64,000 nt of DNA, from positions 8,491,547 to 8,555,546 of the forward strand of contig NZ_AP019860.1 of assembly GCF_009002475.1 (NCBI RefSeq). The letters run 5' to 3'. The translations under genes and the position numbers were made by a program. The notes below the pieces were generated by a model. It was given only the letters and a program-made list of their open reading frames with translations, had not been told where the DNA came from and ran no database searches. Within the stretch, counting starts at the first letter, position 1, and each line of letters starts with the position of its first letter. The stretch is from Candidatus Uabimicrobium amorphum. GTDB lineage: Bacteria > Planctomycetota > Uabimicrobiia > Uabimicrobiales > Uabimicrobiaceae. Below are positions 35,227 through 43,059 of this stretch, piece after piece.

Positions 35227-37998
35227 ATGCAGCAAATAAATAATCGGTATACCTTACAAAAAATAATCGGTCATGGTGGAATGGGTCGTGTTTTTTTGGC
35301 TTACGACCAATTGACAAGGCAATCTGTGGCTGTCAAAGAGTGTATTGTACAAGATGCGGAACGCTTAAAGCGCGAATACTATTTTCTACAACAGTTGCAT
35401 CACGACAACTTGGTGAAAGCCATTGATTTTTTTCACTCCCAAAAACGTTATTTCTTGGTTCTAGAATATATTGAAGGTGTAACGCTTCACGATGTAATCA
35501 CCAAGTCCCCTCATTCGATCCCATTTCACAAACAGCTAGAAATTGCCCGAGGAATATGCCGTGCAGTGGCTGTACTCAACGAAAACAAAGTTATTCATCG
35601 CGATATCAAGCCAACAAATATAATGCTAACCCCAGATATGCAGCCCAAGCTACTCGATTTGGGAATTGCAAAGTCCACAAGTGGACAACTGCAAACCATC
35701 ACTAAAGCCAACAATATCATCGGCACACCACAATATATGAGCCCAGAACAGATTGACGATCAGATTGAACCCCAAGAAAATCTCGATGTATTTTTATTGG
35801 GTGTTGTTTTTTATCAATTCTTTTCCTGGAGTGAACACTCTCCGTTTTATGCGGGGCACACCGTATCTACTTTTAATAAAGTGGTAAATTTTGATCCACC
35901 GCCTTTGGTATCTATGCTCCCAAATCCGACCGCGCATCAAAAATATATTTCCGACGTGATCACCCAAGCTTTGCAAAAAGATCCGCAACAGCGCATTGTG
36001 TCGGCACAAAAGTTACTAGACATGATGGAACGCCGCCCCCCACGACGACACCTGCCAAAAGAAAAAAATTCACGCAACATATTATTATGGGTGTTGCCCA
36101 CCGTATTACTTTTGGGAGCACTGCTCTTTTGGAATACATCGTCCTCTTCGCCAACACTTGCTTCATACATTCAACAAGCAAACACAAACTCGGTGCTGCA
36201 TTTCAATAATACGATTCATCAACTAGACGCGATGAGAGACAAAAAATTTTTTACATCGTCCAAAAACAGCGATATCGAAAAACTTATCAGCAATTTTTAT
36301 TTGCAAAAATGGGACAATGACACAAAGAAAATCGCGGGGAAATTTTTAGACGATAACACTCAACCTCTTGGAATGTTTTATGCGGTGCGTTTATTGTTAT
36401 GCAGTGGTGAGTTCAACATTGCCACTTGGTATGCCGAACATTTTCGCTTTAAATTTGCAGAGCTCTTTACAGAACTTGATCACCCCTGTTTGCTGATCGC
36501 AATGCGCACGCGTAAAAAGAGCTTCGAAATTCTAAAAAATTGGACGCCTTCTCCTTTAGTTGTGCGAGAAAAACAAATATACAACTTACTTTGGGATATT
36601 ACCATTTTAAAGGGGTTTAAGAAGAGAGGTAAATGGCAACATTATGTCGTCGCACCACAACTACAGTCTTCTATTTTTCCCGATGTTTTTCAACTCATCA
36701 AAAAAGTTTCGTACGATATGGTAGACTTGAATGTAGAAAAAAGAAAAGAATTTATCACGGGCATAGAAAGAAGAGTTTTAAAACGCAATTTACAACAGCA
36801 AAGTCTTTTTATTTGCAACATGCTTTTATCGCTAAAATTTGAAATGCAAGATGATCTAACTGCGATAAAAAGAGATATAAAGAGCTTCACCCAAATGTAT
36901 CCGTCATACCTTCCCACACAATTTTTCTTGGGAAATTTTCCCGATTTACAAAAGATCGATCGCACAATTTACGGGAGCAACAGCACAGCTCAGATAAAGG
37001 GTACTCTCTACCAATGCATTCTAGGCACAAATGGAAATTTACGCAAAAGATATGTCGACTACCTATACTCTATCGTACCTGAGTGGCACTTTAGCCACGT
37101 GTATAAAGCGCAATTCTCCGCAAAAACACCAACTCAAATGGCACAGCACACCATACAGGCGACATTACTACGTCCACAAATTTTTCCTGGTTTTCCGTGG
37201 GCTGAACTCATTCGTCAAATGCCTCTACGTGAACAAATGAAATTCTCTTTACATGTAAACTGGTACTTTTCCTATCTAACCCAACAACCACTGATACAAA
37301 AAAACCCTTTTATCAAACAGTTGCAAAGCCTTCTTTATTTGTTAAATCGCTATATCGCCGCCAACGCAAAACGCGACGAGCGCACCGAAATATTACCCCT
37401 TGTTTTAAACTATCAAAATGCCAACATTTCTTATGCGGACATGATCAGCAGCCCAGATATCGAAACCTTTTCTACAGATATCATACGCCATGCGATTATC
37501 CACAAGAGATACCAAGACATACAACAACTGCTACAAAAATTTCCCAATGCGTTTTTGCAAGGCATTGTTTTCTCACGTACCGATGAAGCATTACAAAAAA
37601 TTTACGACCTATTTGAGCAATACAAACAACAAAATGTTTTAGCACAGCACGATCTTATCTTTAGCTGTGAGAACTACATCTTAGCACGCAAATTTAAAGA
37701 CCAACAATTGCGCGAAGACGCTTTAAAAGTGATGCGCAATGTAAAAAACACGCAATTGCTTTCGGTGTCGGGTTTTATAAATGGCTTACGTGAAAAAGTA
37801 GACCCTGATTATTACACCTTTCCTTTATCTGTTAAAGATTGTAACCGTACTATTGCCCGCTATATAAAACGACAAAAATACGCGCAAGCCAAAAAAGTCT
37901 TAGAATACGCGTATCGCATATTGCGCCTGGAAAATGTTTCTTTTGCCGAGAGCGAACAATTGCGTGAGTATGCGCGAATGTTGAAGCAATACGAATGA
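35227..37998 (+). CDS. Transmembrane eukaryote-like Ser/Thr kinase
   Basis: About 923 residues. Kinase domain 1-275: glycine loop IGHGGMGRVFLA, VAVKE lysine, HRDIKPTNIML catalytic loop, DLG in place of DFG (KLLDLGIAKS), TPQYMSPEQ activation end. A single membrane helix follows (NILLWVLPTVLLLGALLFW). The roughly 600-residue outer part is helical and of no family I recognise. The ATG at 35227 with CGGAG is preferred over the upstream open frame. It overlaps the LRR gene by four bases (ATGA) and follows the PilT pair, so signalling may act on pilus-related behaviour. Confidence 0.88.
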   Translation: MQQINNRYTLQKIIGHGGMGRVFLAYDQLTRQSVAVKECIVQDAERLKREYYFLQQLHHDNLVKAIDFFHSQKRYFLVLEYIEGVTLHDVITKSPHSIPFHKQLEIARGICRAVAVLNENKVIHRDIKPTNIMLTPDMQPKLLDLGIAKSTSGQLQTITKANNIIGTPQYMSPEQIDDQIEPQENLDVFLLGVVFYQFFSWSEHSPFYAGHTVSTFNKVVNFDPPPLVSMLPNPTAHQKYISDVITQALQKDPQQRIVSAQKLLDMMERRPPRRHLPKEKNSRNILLWVLPTVLLLGALLFWNTSSSSPTLASYIQQANTNSVLHFNNTIHQLDAMRDKKFFTSSKNSDIEKLISNFYLQKWDNDTKKIAGKFLDDNTQPLGMFYAVRLLLCSGEFNIATWYAEHFRFKFAELFTELDHPCLLIAMRTRKKSFEILKNWTPSPLVVREKQIYNLLWDITILKGFKKRGKWQHYVVAPQLQSSIFPDVFQLIKKVSYDMVDLNVEKRKEFITGIERRVLKRNLQQQSLFICNMLLSLKFEMQDDLTAIKRDIKSFTQMYPSYLPTQFFLGNFPDLQKIDRTIYGSNSTAQIKGTLYQCILGTNGNLRKRYVDYLYSIVPEWHFSHVYKAQFSAKTPTQMAQHTIQATLLRPQIFPGFPWAELIRQMPLREQMKFSLHVNWYFSYLTQQPLIQKNPFIKQLQSLLYLLNRYIAANAKRDERTEILPLVLNYQNANISYADMISSPDIETFSTDIIRHAIIHKRYQDIQQLLQKFPNAFLQGIVFSRTDEALQKIYDLFEQYKQQNVLAQHDLIFSCENYILARKFKDQQLREDALKVMRNVKNTQLLSVSGFINGLREKVDPDYYTFPLSVKDCNRTIARYIKRQKYAQAKKVLEYAYRILRLENVSFAESEQLREYARMLKQYE

Positions 37999-39740
37999 AA
38001 CACATACAACAAACACAAGTCATCCACAATAACGAGACCTACCGCGGACATATATTTTATCTCGATAAAAATGTCACACAGTATTGGGAAAACGTACATT
38101 TTTACAATTGCAGTTTCCGTGGAGATATGACGATTGGCAATATGAAAAATTGCACTTTTGAAAACTGTAGTTTTTCAGGAACGGTAGGCGTTAGGATCCA
38201 ATTTTTGGGCGATAAACAAATACCGGAATGGTGTTTTATGCTACCACATGTTGAGAGGCTAAGAATCTACGATCCACAGATAACATCTCTTCCTTCGAAT
38301 ATTGTCGAATTGCAAAATCTCATCGAACTGGATGTTTCGGGATGTAGTGATTTACGCATGTTAAATGGCATTGAAAATCTTGATAGTCTGCGATTTCTCA
38401 ATTTGAAAGAGTGCTATTGGGTAGATCAAAATTGGGTACAATACGCACCGCAAATTACAGAGCTGAATCTAAATTCGGTGAATTTATTTTCGCCACAGTT
38501 GCACATCCTAAAAAATTTGGAAAGGCTCTCTCTTAAAAACGTTCCATTTTGTAATTATGACATTTTTAGCAGTATGCCGCGTTTGTCTTATTTAGATATT
38601 AGCGGTGGAAATTTTGCTGGCGATGTAGATGTTTTGAAAAATTTACACAATCTAAAATTCCTCGACTGTAGTAATGTGAGAGGTATTCATAATGCAGAAA
38701 CTTCTTTTTTTCTTTTTCTTACAAAACTAGAATATCTAAACGTATCGTCAATAGCAATAGATGAATTACATTTACATCTTCCACATCTAAAAACACTCAA
38801 ATTAGAACGCTGCTCCGCATTACGCAACATCGACATTGATTGCGAAAAACTTCGCTATTTGACACTCAGAGATTGCCATAACCTCGACAATCTTGATTTT
38901 TTAAACAAATTGCACAACTTACGTCATCTAGATACACAGTATTGTAAAGCGCAAAAAAATCACACATTATCTCTACCATCAACCATAGAGCACTGCAATA
39001 TCATAGATTGTACTTCGATTGCACAAGTCAAAAACACCGATCAACTTAGTAACTTAAAAGAACTACATATTGGCAGCAATGTGTTAGACAACTTTGATTT
39101 TTGCAAATTATCACATGTGCGAAGTTTGCGACTGAACAAAATTTATTTAGAAAGTGAAAACAACATTCGAGAAGTACTACAAAGTGCGAATGTAGAATGT
39201 TTGGATGTGGATGGAAGAGTTTGTGGTATAGATAATCTCAAAAATTTGCGTGAGTTGCGTTTACGGTACTGCACACTAGATGATTTTTCTTCTCTACCAA
39301 CCAGCATCATAGCCGTACATTTGCATCATTGTCATTTTATTAACCGCAGCATTTTTGACGCGTGGCGCCATATCCGTAGCTTACATATTGAAAGCGGCTC
39401 TACCGAAGCATATTTTCGTGTCATACCCGAACTAGAAAACTTGACGACTTTGTCCATTCGTGGAGGTACCATGAGTGATTTGGGTGGATTGTGGGAAAAC
39501 AGCAGTATACAAACGCTTCGGTTAGAAGCGTGTCATAATCTGAGTAACATAGAGGCGTTGACAAGTTTTACAAAATTACAGTGTTTATCGATTAAATTTT
39601 GTTCTCAGGTCGATTTTTCGTGTTTAAAAAAGTTACAAAATTTGCGCGTATTGACATTATATAATGCCAATACACAGACAATACCTGGATTGGAAAATCT
39701 AAAATCTACAGATATTCATATGACAACAGTTAGTGAATAA
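37995..39740 (+). CDS. Leucine-rich-repeat protein with NCSFRG N-terminal module
   Basis: 581 residues without signal peptide. Residues 1-60 form a short module with GHIFYLDKNV then HFYNCSFRGDM and CTFENCSFSG, resembling pentapeptide-type strands. From about 75 to the end there are some twenty LRRs such as LIELDVSGCSDLRMLNGIENL, LRFLNLKECYWV and LEYLNVSSIAIDE, with Cys-containing variants (LxxCxxL). A protein-binding scaffold is likely. It is translationally coupled to the kinase gene and so is a candidate kinase partner or substrate. A similar N-terminal module occurs in the FGE-fold protein at 58503-59381. Confidence 0.85.
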   Translation: MKHIQQTQVIHNNETYRGHIFYLDKNVTQYWENVHFYNCSFRGDMTIGNMKNCTFENCSFSGTVGVRIQFLGDKQIPEWCFMLPHVERLRIYDPQITSLPSNIVELQNLIELDVSGCSDLRMLNGIENLDSLRFLNLKECYWVDQNWVQYAPQITELNLNSVNLFSPQLHILKNLERLSLKNVPFCNYDIFSSMPRLSYLDISGGNFAGDVDVLKNLHNLKFLDCSNVRGIHNAETSFFLFLTKLEYLNVSSIAIDELHLHLPHLKTLKLERCSALRNIDIDCEKLRYLTLRDCHNLDNLDFLNKLHNLRHLDTQYCKAQKNHTLSLPSTIEHCNIIDCTSIAQVKNTDQLSNLKELHIGSNVLDNFDFCKLSHVRSLRLNKIYLESENNIREVLQSANVECLDVDGRVCGIDNLKNLRELRLRYCTLDDFSSLPTSIIAVHLHHCHFINRSIFDAWRHIRSLHIESGSTEAYFRVIPELENLTTLSIRGGTMSDLGGLWENSSIQTLRLEACHNLSNIEALTSFTKLQCLSIKFCSQVDFSCLKKLQNLRVLTLYNANTQTIPGLENLKSTDIHMTTVSE

Positions 39741-40065
39741 CACCTTCCGCCACCGCCACCATTTTTACGCTAGAAATACTCACACTTCTTATTTGCGAAA
39801 ATGGTACGTATATTGTTTCCCCAATACCACTTATGAAAACGAGATTTATTCCAACTTCTGGACGACTACCGATTGCATGGAATGTCATCGGTCGTCTTTT
39901 GCTACCACTACGCAAAATAATTTTCTGCCCCACCAATTCCTCAAGCACATCTAATGTGGATAGAGTAGTCGGAGAACTTTGCGCATATGTATTTTGCTGA
40001 TATACACAAAAACTCGCCACACACACGAGTACTATTGCGATCGCACTAATGATTTTCTTATTCAT
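39730..40065 (-). CDS. Exported small hypothetical protein
   Basis: 111 residues from the ATG at 40065, which has GGAG six bases upstream. The N-terminus MNKKIISAIAIVLVCVASF with a later YAQSS is a signal peptide (cleavage near residue 27). The mature part of about 80 residues is a small beta-rich domain (KIILRSGSKRRPMTFHAIGS, ETIYVPFSQIRSVSIS) that looks LSm/SH3-like but matches no family I can name. Its 3' end overlaps the convergent LRR gene by 11 bases, a rare tight packing. It lies downstream of selD on the same strand. Confidence 0.6.
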   Translation of the reverse strand: MNKKIISAIAIVLVCVASFCVYQQNTYAQSSPTTLSTLDVLEELVGQKIILRSGSKRRPMTFHAIGSRPEVGINLVFISGIGETIYVPFSQIRSVSISSVKMVAVAEGVIH

Positions 40066-40170
40066 TTGTTGCTCCATTTTAGTTATGTTTATAAATGCTG
40101 ACATAGGGCTTGCATATGCATGTATTCGGCTCCCCCGGTGGGGGCATCGCAAACTAGCATACCTCTCTAC

Positions 40171-41220
40171 TTATTTCCCCTTCATCACATGAATATCACT
40201 TCCCGCGACGATTTCACCTATTTCCGCAAATGACACGTTACGTTTTTGTAAACCTTCGCGTAGTTTGGGAAGGTGATCCTGGTTCACCGAAATGAGGAGG
40301 CCACCCGAAGTTTGTGCGTCGGCGAGTAGTAATTGCGAAATAGCGTTGATATCTTCTTCCCAGTTAACATCGCTCATCACTGCCTCTAAATTGCGTCTCG
40401 TTCCTCCAGGGATAAATCCATCTTCCGCAAGTTCGCGCACCCCGTCAATGAAAGGTATGGCGTCTAAATAAATTTTTGCGGCCACCTTACTGCCTTTCAC
40501 CATTTCGTTCAAGTGTCCAAGAAGACCATATCCGGTAACATCTGTACAAGCATTCGCTCCGGCTTCTTGCATCGCTTCAGATGCCGCTTTATTCAGCGTT
40601 GCCATGATGTTCACAGACTTAGCGATCATCTCATCACTAATCTTTTGCCGTTTAATGGCCGTACTCACAATGCCTGTTCCCAAAGGTTTAGTCAGTACTA
40701 AAGTATCTCCCACTTGTGCCGTGGAGTTACGTAATATTTTTTGTGGATGTATTGTACCAATGGCAACAAAACCAAACTTGGGTTCACTGTCGTCAATAGA
40801 GTGCCCCCCAATAATGTTTACTCCTGCCTCCTGAGCTTTTTCGGCTCCTCCTTTGACAATTTCGCCCAACACAGAAAATGGCAAAGTATTCTTAGGAAAA
40901 CCAATCATATTCAGCATGGTAATCGGTGTTCCCCCCATAGCGTACACATCACTTAGTGCATTTGCCGCTGCGATCATTCCAAAACTGTAAGGATCGTCGA
41001 CAATCGGTGTAAAGTAATCTAGAGTAACAACCAAAGCGATTTCTGGGGTAATTTTGTAGACACCACCATCATCGGCCGTTTCTGCGGCGACGAGTACATT
41101 GGGATCTTGGATAATAGGTAAGTAACGGAGAACCTCCGTCAAGTCTTTCGACCCTATTTTACACGCTCAGCCTGCCCCATGAGACAAAGTCGTCAATCGT
41201 GGAATATCTGTGTTGTCCAT
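40171..41220 (-). CDS. selD: Selenide, water dikinase (SelD) containing selenocysteine
   Basis: Makes selenophosphate from selenide and ATP, the Se donor for selenocysteine and selenouridine. The 323-residue frame visible from codon 27 has the SelD core (VTLDYFTPIVDDPYSFG, GGHSIDDSEP, TDVTGYGLLGH, LLADAQTSGGLL). Upstream, the frame continues through a single TGA (41167-41169) to an ATG at 41220 with GAGG six bases before it. The 26 added residues read MDNTDIPRLTTLSHGAG-U-ACKIGSKD, aligning exactly with SHGAGCGCK of E. coli SelD, where the TGA replaces catalytic Cys17. So TGA here encodes Sec18, full length 349 residues. A hairpin follows at the SECIS distance. Confidence 0.93.
41125..41139 (-). 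promoter_or_regulatory. SECIS-like hairpin of selD
   Basis: On the mRNA, ACGGAG-GTT-CTCCGT forms a perfect 6-bp stem with a GUU loop that starts 27 bases after the UGA, putting the loop G at about +34. Bacterial SECIS elements are apical hairpins with G-U in the loop placed about 16-37 bases after UGA, read by SelB. The fit is good but not proven. Confidence 0.6.
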
Positions 41221-41475
41221 TTATCACCTCAATTTTGTTTTATTTATAAAATACAGTTGTGACTATAGCATAAACGCACATAAAAGAATCGAACTTTAAC
41301 ACCGTGCGTTGTAGGGGCAGACCCGTGTCCGCCCGTCCCTCAAAATAACGATAGACCTACGCATACAATTATAACTTCCTCATAATATTTACGAGTTTAG
41401 CGAAAATTCAGCGAAAAAAAAAGACATTTTTGCCACAACTACTACTTTTACCTTGCCTTAGCCTTATAAAAGTTC
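41221..41475. other. Divergent intergenic region selD / lpxA
   Basis: About 250 bases without ORF. It includes GTAGGGGCAGACCCGTGTCC GCCC near 41306-41335, a GC-rich imperfect palindrome of the kind scattered through many genomes. The selD promoter must lie here but was not located. Confidence 0.4.
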
Positions 41476-41504
41476 TTGACGGGAATAATATATTCTGCTA
41501 CACT
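41476..41504 (+). promoter_or_regulatory. Sigma-70-type promoter of lpxA
   Basis: TTGACG (41476-41481) and TACACT (41499-41504) are 17 bases apart, about 63 bases upstream of the lpxA ATG. Confidence 0.6.
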
Positions 41505-41566
41505 CTGAAACCTAAGTATTGTCTATGTTTAAAAGAAAACGACATTTTGCACATAAAGGAATTTAG

Positions 41567-42361
41567 ATGGCCATTCACCCAACAGCTATCGTAGATAAAA
41601 ATGCGAAAATAGGAAAAGGAAATGAAATAGGTCCCTACGTTATTATCGAGGGGAACGCGGTAATCGGTGATAATAATCATATTTATCCACACGCCTTTAT
41701 TGGTGAGAATACCACAATTGGTAATAATAATGAGATACACATGGGAGCTGTTATTGGACACTTTCCACAAGACAAGGCATTTAAAAAAGATAGCAAGACT
41801 TTCTTGGTTGTAGGAGACAACAATACCTTCCGCGAATATGTAACCATTCACCGAGGAACAGAGCCAGAAAGCACAACAAAAATAGGTAATGGTTGTTTGA
41901 TTATGGGTGGTGCTCACATTGCCCACGATTGCCAAGTGGGTAATAACGTTATTATGGCAAATATGTCTGGTATTGCCGGATATGTCGAAATTGAGGATGG
42001 CGCTATTTTATCCGGTGGATCTATGGTTCACCAGTTTGTACGTATCGGTAAAATGGCTATTTTATCGGGTAATTGTCGCATAAACATGGACGTTCCTCCT
42101 TTTTTAATTGCAGGTGAACGCAATCAAACCTGGGGTGTCAATATTGTGGGACTCAAAAGAGCTGGTTTTTCCAAACAACAAATACGCGATCTGCGTAAAT
42201 TGTATAGCTTGTTTACACAAACAGGTTCACGACAAAAAATGTTAGACGGGATTAACGAAGAAGATTTTAGCGAAAGCAAAGAATTTGTTGATCACTTTGT
42301 TTCTTTTGTTGAAAAGTCAAAGAGAGGTACTTGCTTTGCCGTAAAGCAGACAAAAGAGTAA
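41567..42361 (+). CDS. lpxA: UDP-N-acetylglucosamine O-acyltransferase
   Basis: First step of lipid A synthesis: transfers a 3-hydroxyacyl chain from ACP to UDP-GlcNAc. The N-terminal two thirds are left-handed beta-helix hexapeptide repeats (AKIGKGNEIGPYVIIEGNAV and onward). The catalytic base is His120 in GGAHIAHDCQVGN, and SMVHQFVRIGKMAILSG and VGLKRAGFSKQQI are LpxA-specific. 264 residues, full length. AAGGA lies before the ATG. It is monocistronic, with its own promoter and terminator, not in an lpxD-fabZ-lpxA-lpxB cluster. It shows that the cell makes lipid A. Confidence 0.95.
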   Translation: MAIHPTAIVDKNAKIGKGNEIGPYVIIEGNAVIGDNNHIYPHAFIGENTTIGNNNEIHMGAVIGHFPQDKAFKKDSKTFLVVGDNNTFREYVTIHRGTEPESTTKIGNGCLIMGGAHIAHDCQVGNNVIMANMSGIAGYVEIEDGAILSGGSMVHQFVRIGKMAILSGNCRINMDVPPFLIAGERNQTWGVNIVGLKRAGFSKQQIRDLRKLYSLFTQTGSRQKMLDGINEEDFSESKEFVDHFVSFVEKSKRGTCFAVKQTKE

Positions 42362-42367
42362 GATATG

Positions 42368-42395
42368 TTCCGCCCCGTAGTTTTGCGGAGCGGAA
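42368..42395. terminator. Bidirectional terminator between lpxA and the DUF5989 gene
   Basis: TTCCGCCCCG and CGGAGCGGAA form a 10-bp stem with one mismatch around TAGTTTTG in the 44 bases between two convergent genes. AATGTTATTTTT follows on the plus strand. Confidence 0.65.
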
Positions 42396-42405
42396 AATGT
42401 TATTT

Positions 42406-42603
42406 TTAAAACAATGTGTAAATAAATGGAGCACCACTACCTGCTTGAGCCCCAAGAGCAATAATGGCGATCAACAATGCAAGAACAATGGCGATAGGAA
42501 TCATCCACCACAGTTTATTTTGCCAAAGAAAAGTAAAAAATTCTTGAAAAATATTCATATCTTGATTGTCTTCAAAGCCAACCTCTTTTTTTTCTTCCGC
42601 CAT
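42406..42603 (-). CDS. DUF5989-like small membrane protein
   Basis: 65 residues: a charged N-terminus, then FFTFLWQNKLWWMIPIAI and a single membrane helix, ending GSGAPFIYTLF. The (S/G)-APFIYTLF end is the hallmark of DUF5989, which is regularly encoded beside NodU/CmcH-type carbamoyltransferases (SxtK-like position). AAGGAAAT precedes the ATG. Third gene of the minus-strand triad with the SxtJ-like and carbamoyltransferase genes. Function unknown. Confidence 0.8.
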   Translation of the reverse strand: MAEEKKEVGFEDNQDMNIFQEFFTFLWQNKLWWMIPIAIVLALLIAIIALGAQAGSGAPFIYTLF

Positions 42604-42613
42604 ATTTATTTCC

Positions 42614-43057
42614 TTAATACTGACGATAATAGTTCTTCACTATTTCCTTTGTTTCCCAATAACTATCCAATTTTTTATCCGGTCCTTTGGTGATGACATT
42701 ACACCATCGGCGATAAAGTAAACCTACAGGGGTGAACAGTAAATAAAAAATAGCGCCTAATATTATTTTTTGTACTACCCATCCTATAGATTGGCCCAAT
42801 AGCATCCATAAAAAATACACAGGACGCATGAGCCACGAAGTCAAAGTTGATAGAGTAAGGACTACACCCGCAACCATCCACCATAGGATAAGAGATTTAG
42901 GTTCGTTAATAAATGTTTCTAAAGATAAACTCCAGTCGCTTTTGTGCCATTGCAAAACTCCACCAATGACAAATACTCCCATACCAAAAATGCGACCGAA
43001 ATCTACCACCGCTTGACGCGGATCTTTCCATATTTCTTTAGGGTGACGAAAATCCAT
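42614..43057 (-). CDS. SxtJ-family membrane protein
   Basis: 147 residues with two or three membrane segments (about 23-38, 60-80, 92-125). The C-terminal part ILGAIFYLLFTPVGLLYRR has the TP-(V/I)-G-LL-x-R motif of SxtJ, the conserved protein encoded next to the saxitoxin-cluster carbamoyltransferase SxtI and next to many non-toxin homologues. It sits 2 bases after the carbamoyltransferase stop and 10 bases before the DUF5989 gene. Probably a membrane partner of the transferase; role not established. Confidence 0.75.
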   Translation of the reverse strand: MDFRHPKEIWKDPRQAVVDFGRIFGMGVFVIGGVLQWHKSDWSLSLETFINEPKSLILWWMVAGVVLTLSTLTSWLMRPVYFLWMLLGQSIGWVVQKIILGAIFYLLFTPVGLLYRRWCNVITKGPDKKLDSYWETKEIVKNYYRQY

Positions 43058-43059
43058 TG

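Noticed and set aside
41140-41220. selD as a pseudogene or shorter gene starting at TTG 41142
   Set aside because: The sequence upstream of the TGA is the exact SelD N-terminus with a ribosome site, and the TGA sits at the known Cys/Sec position, so readthrough explains it better.
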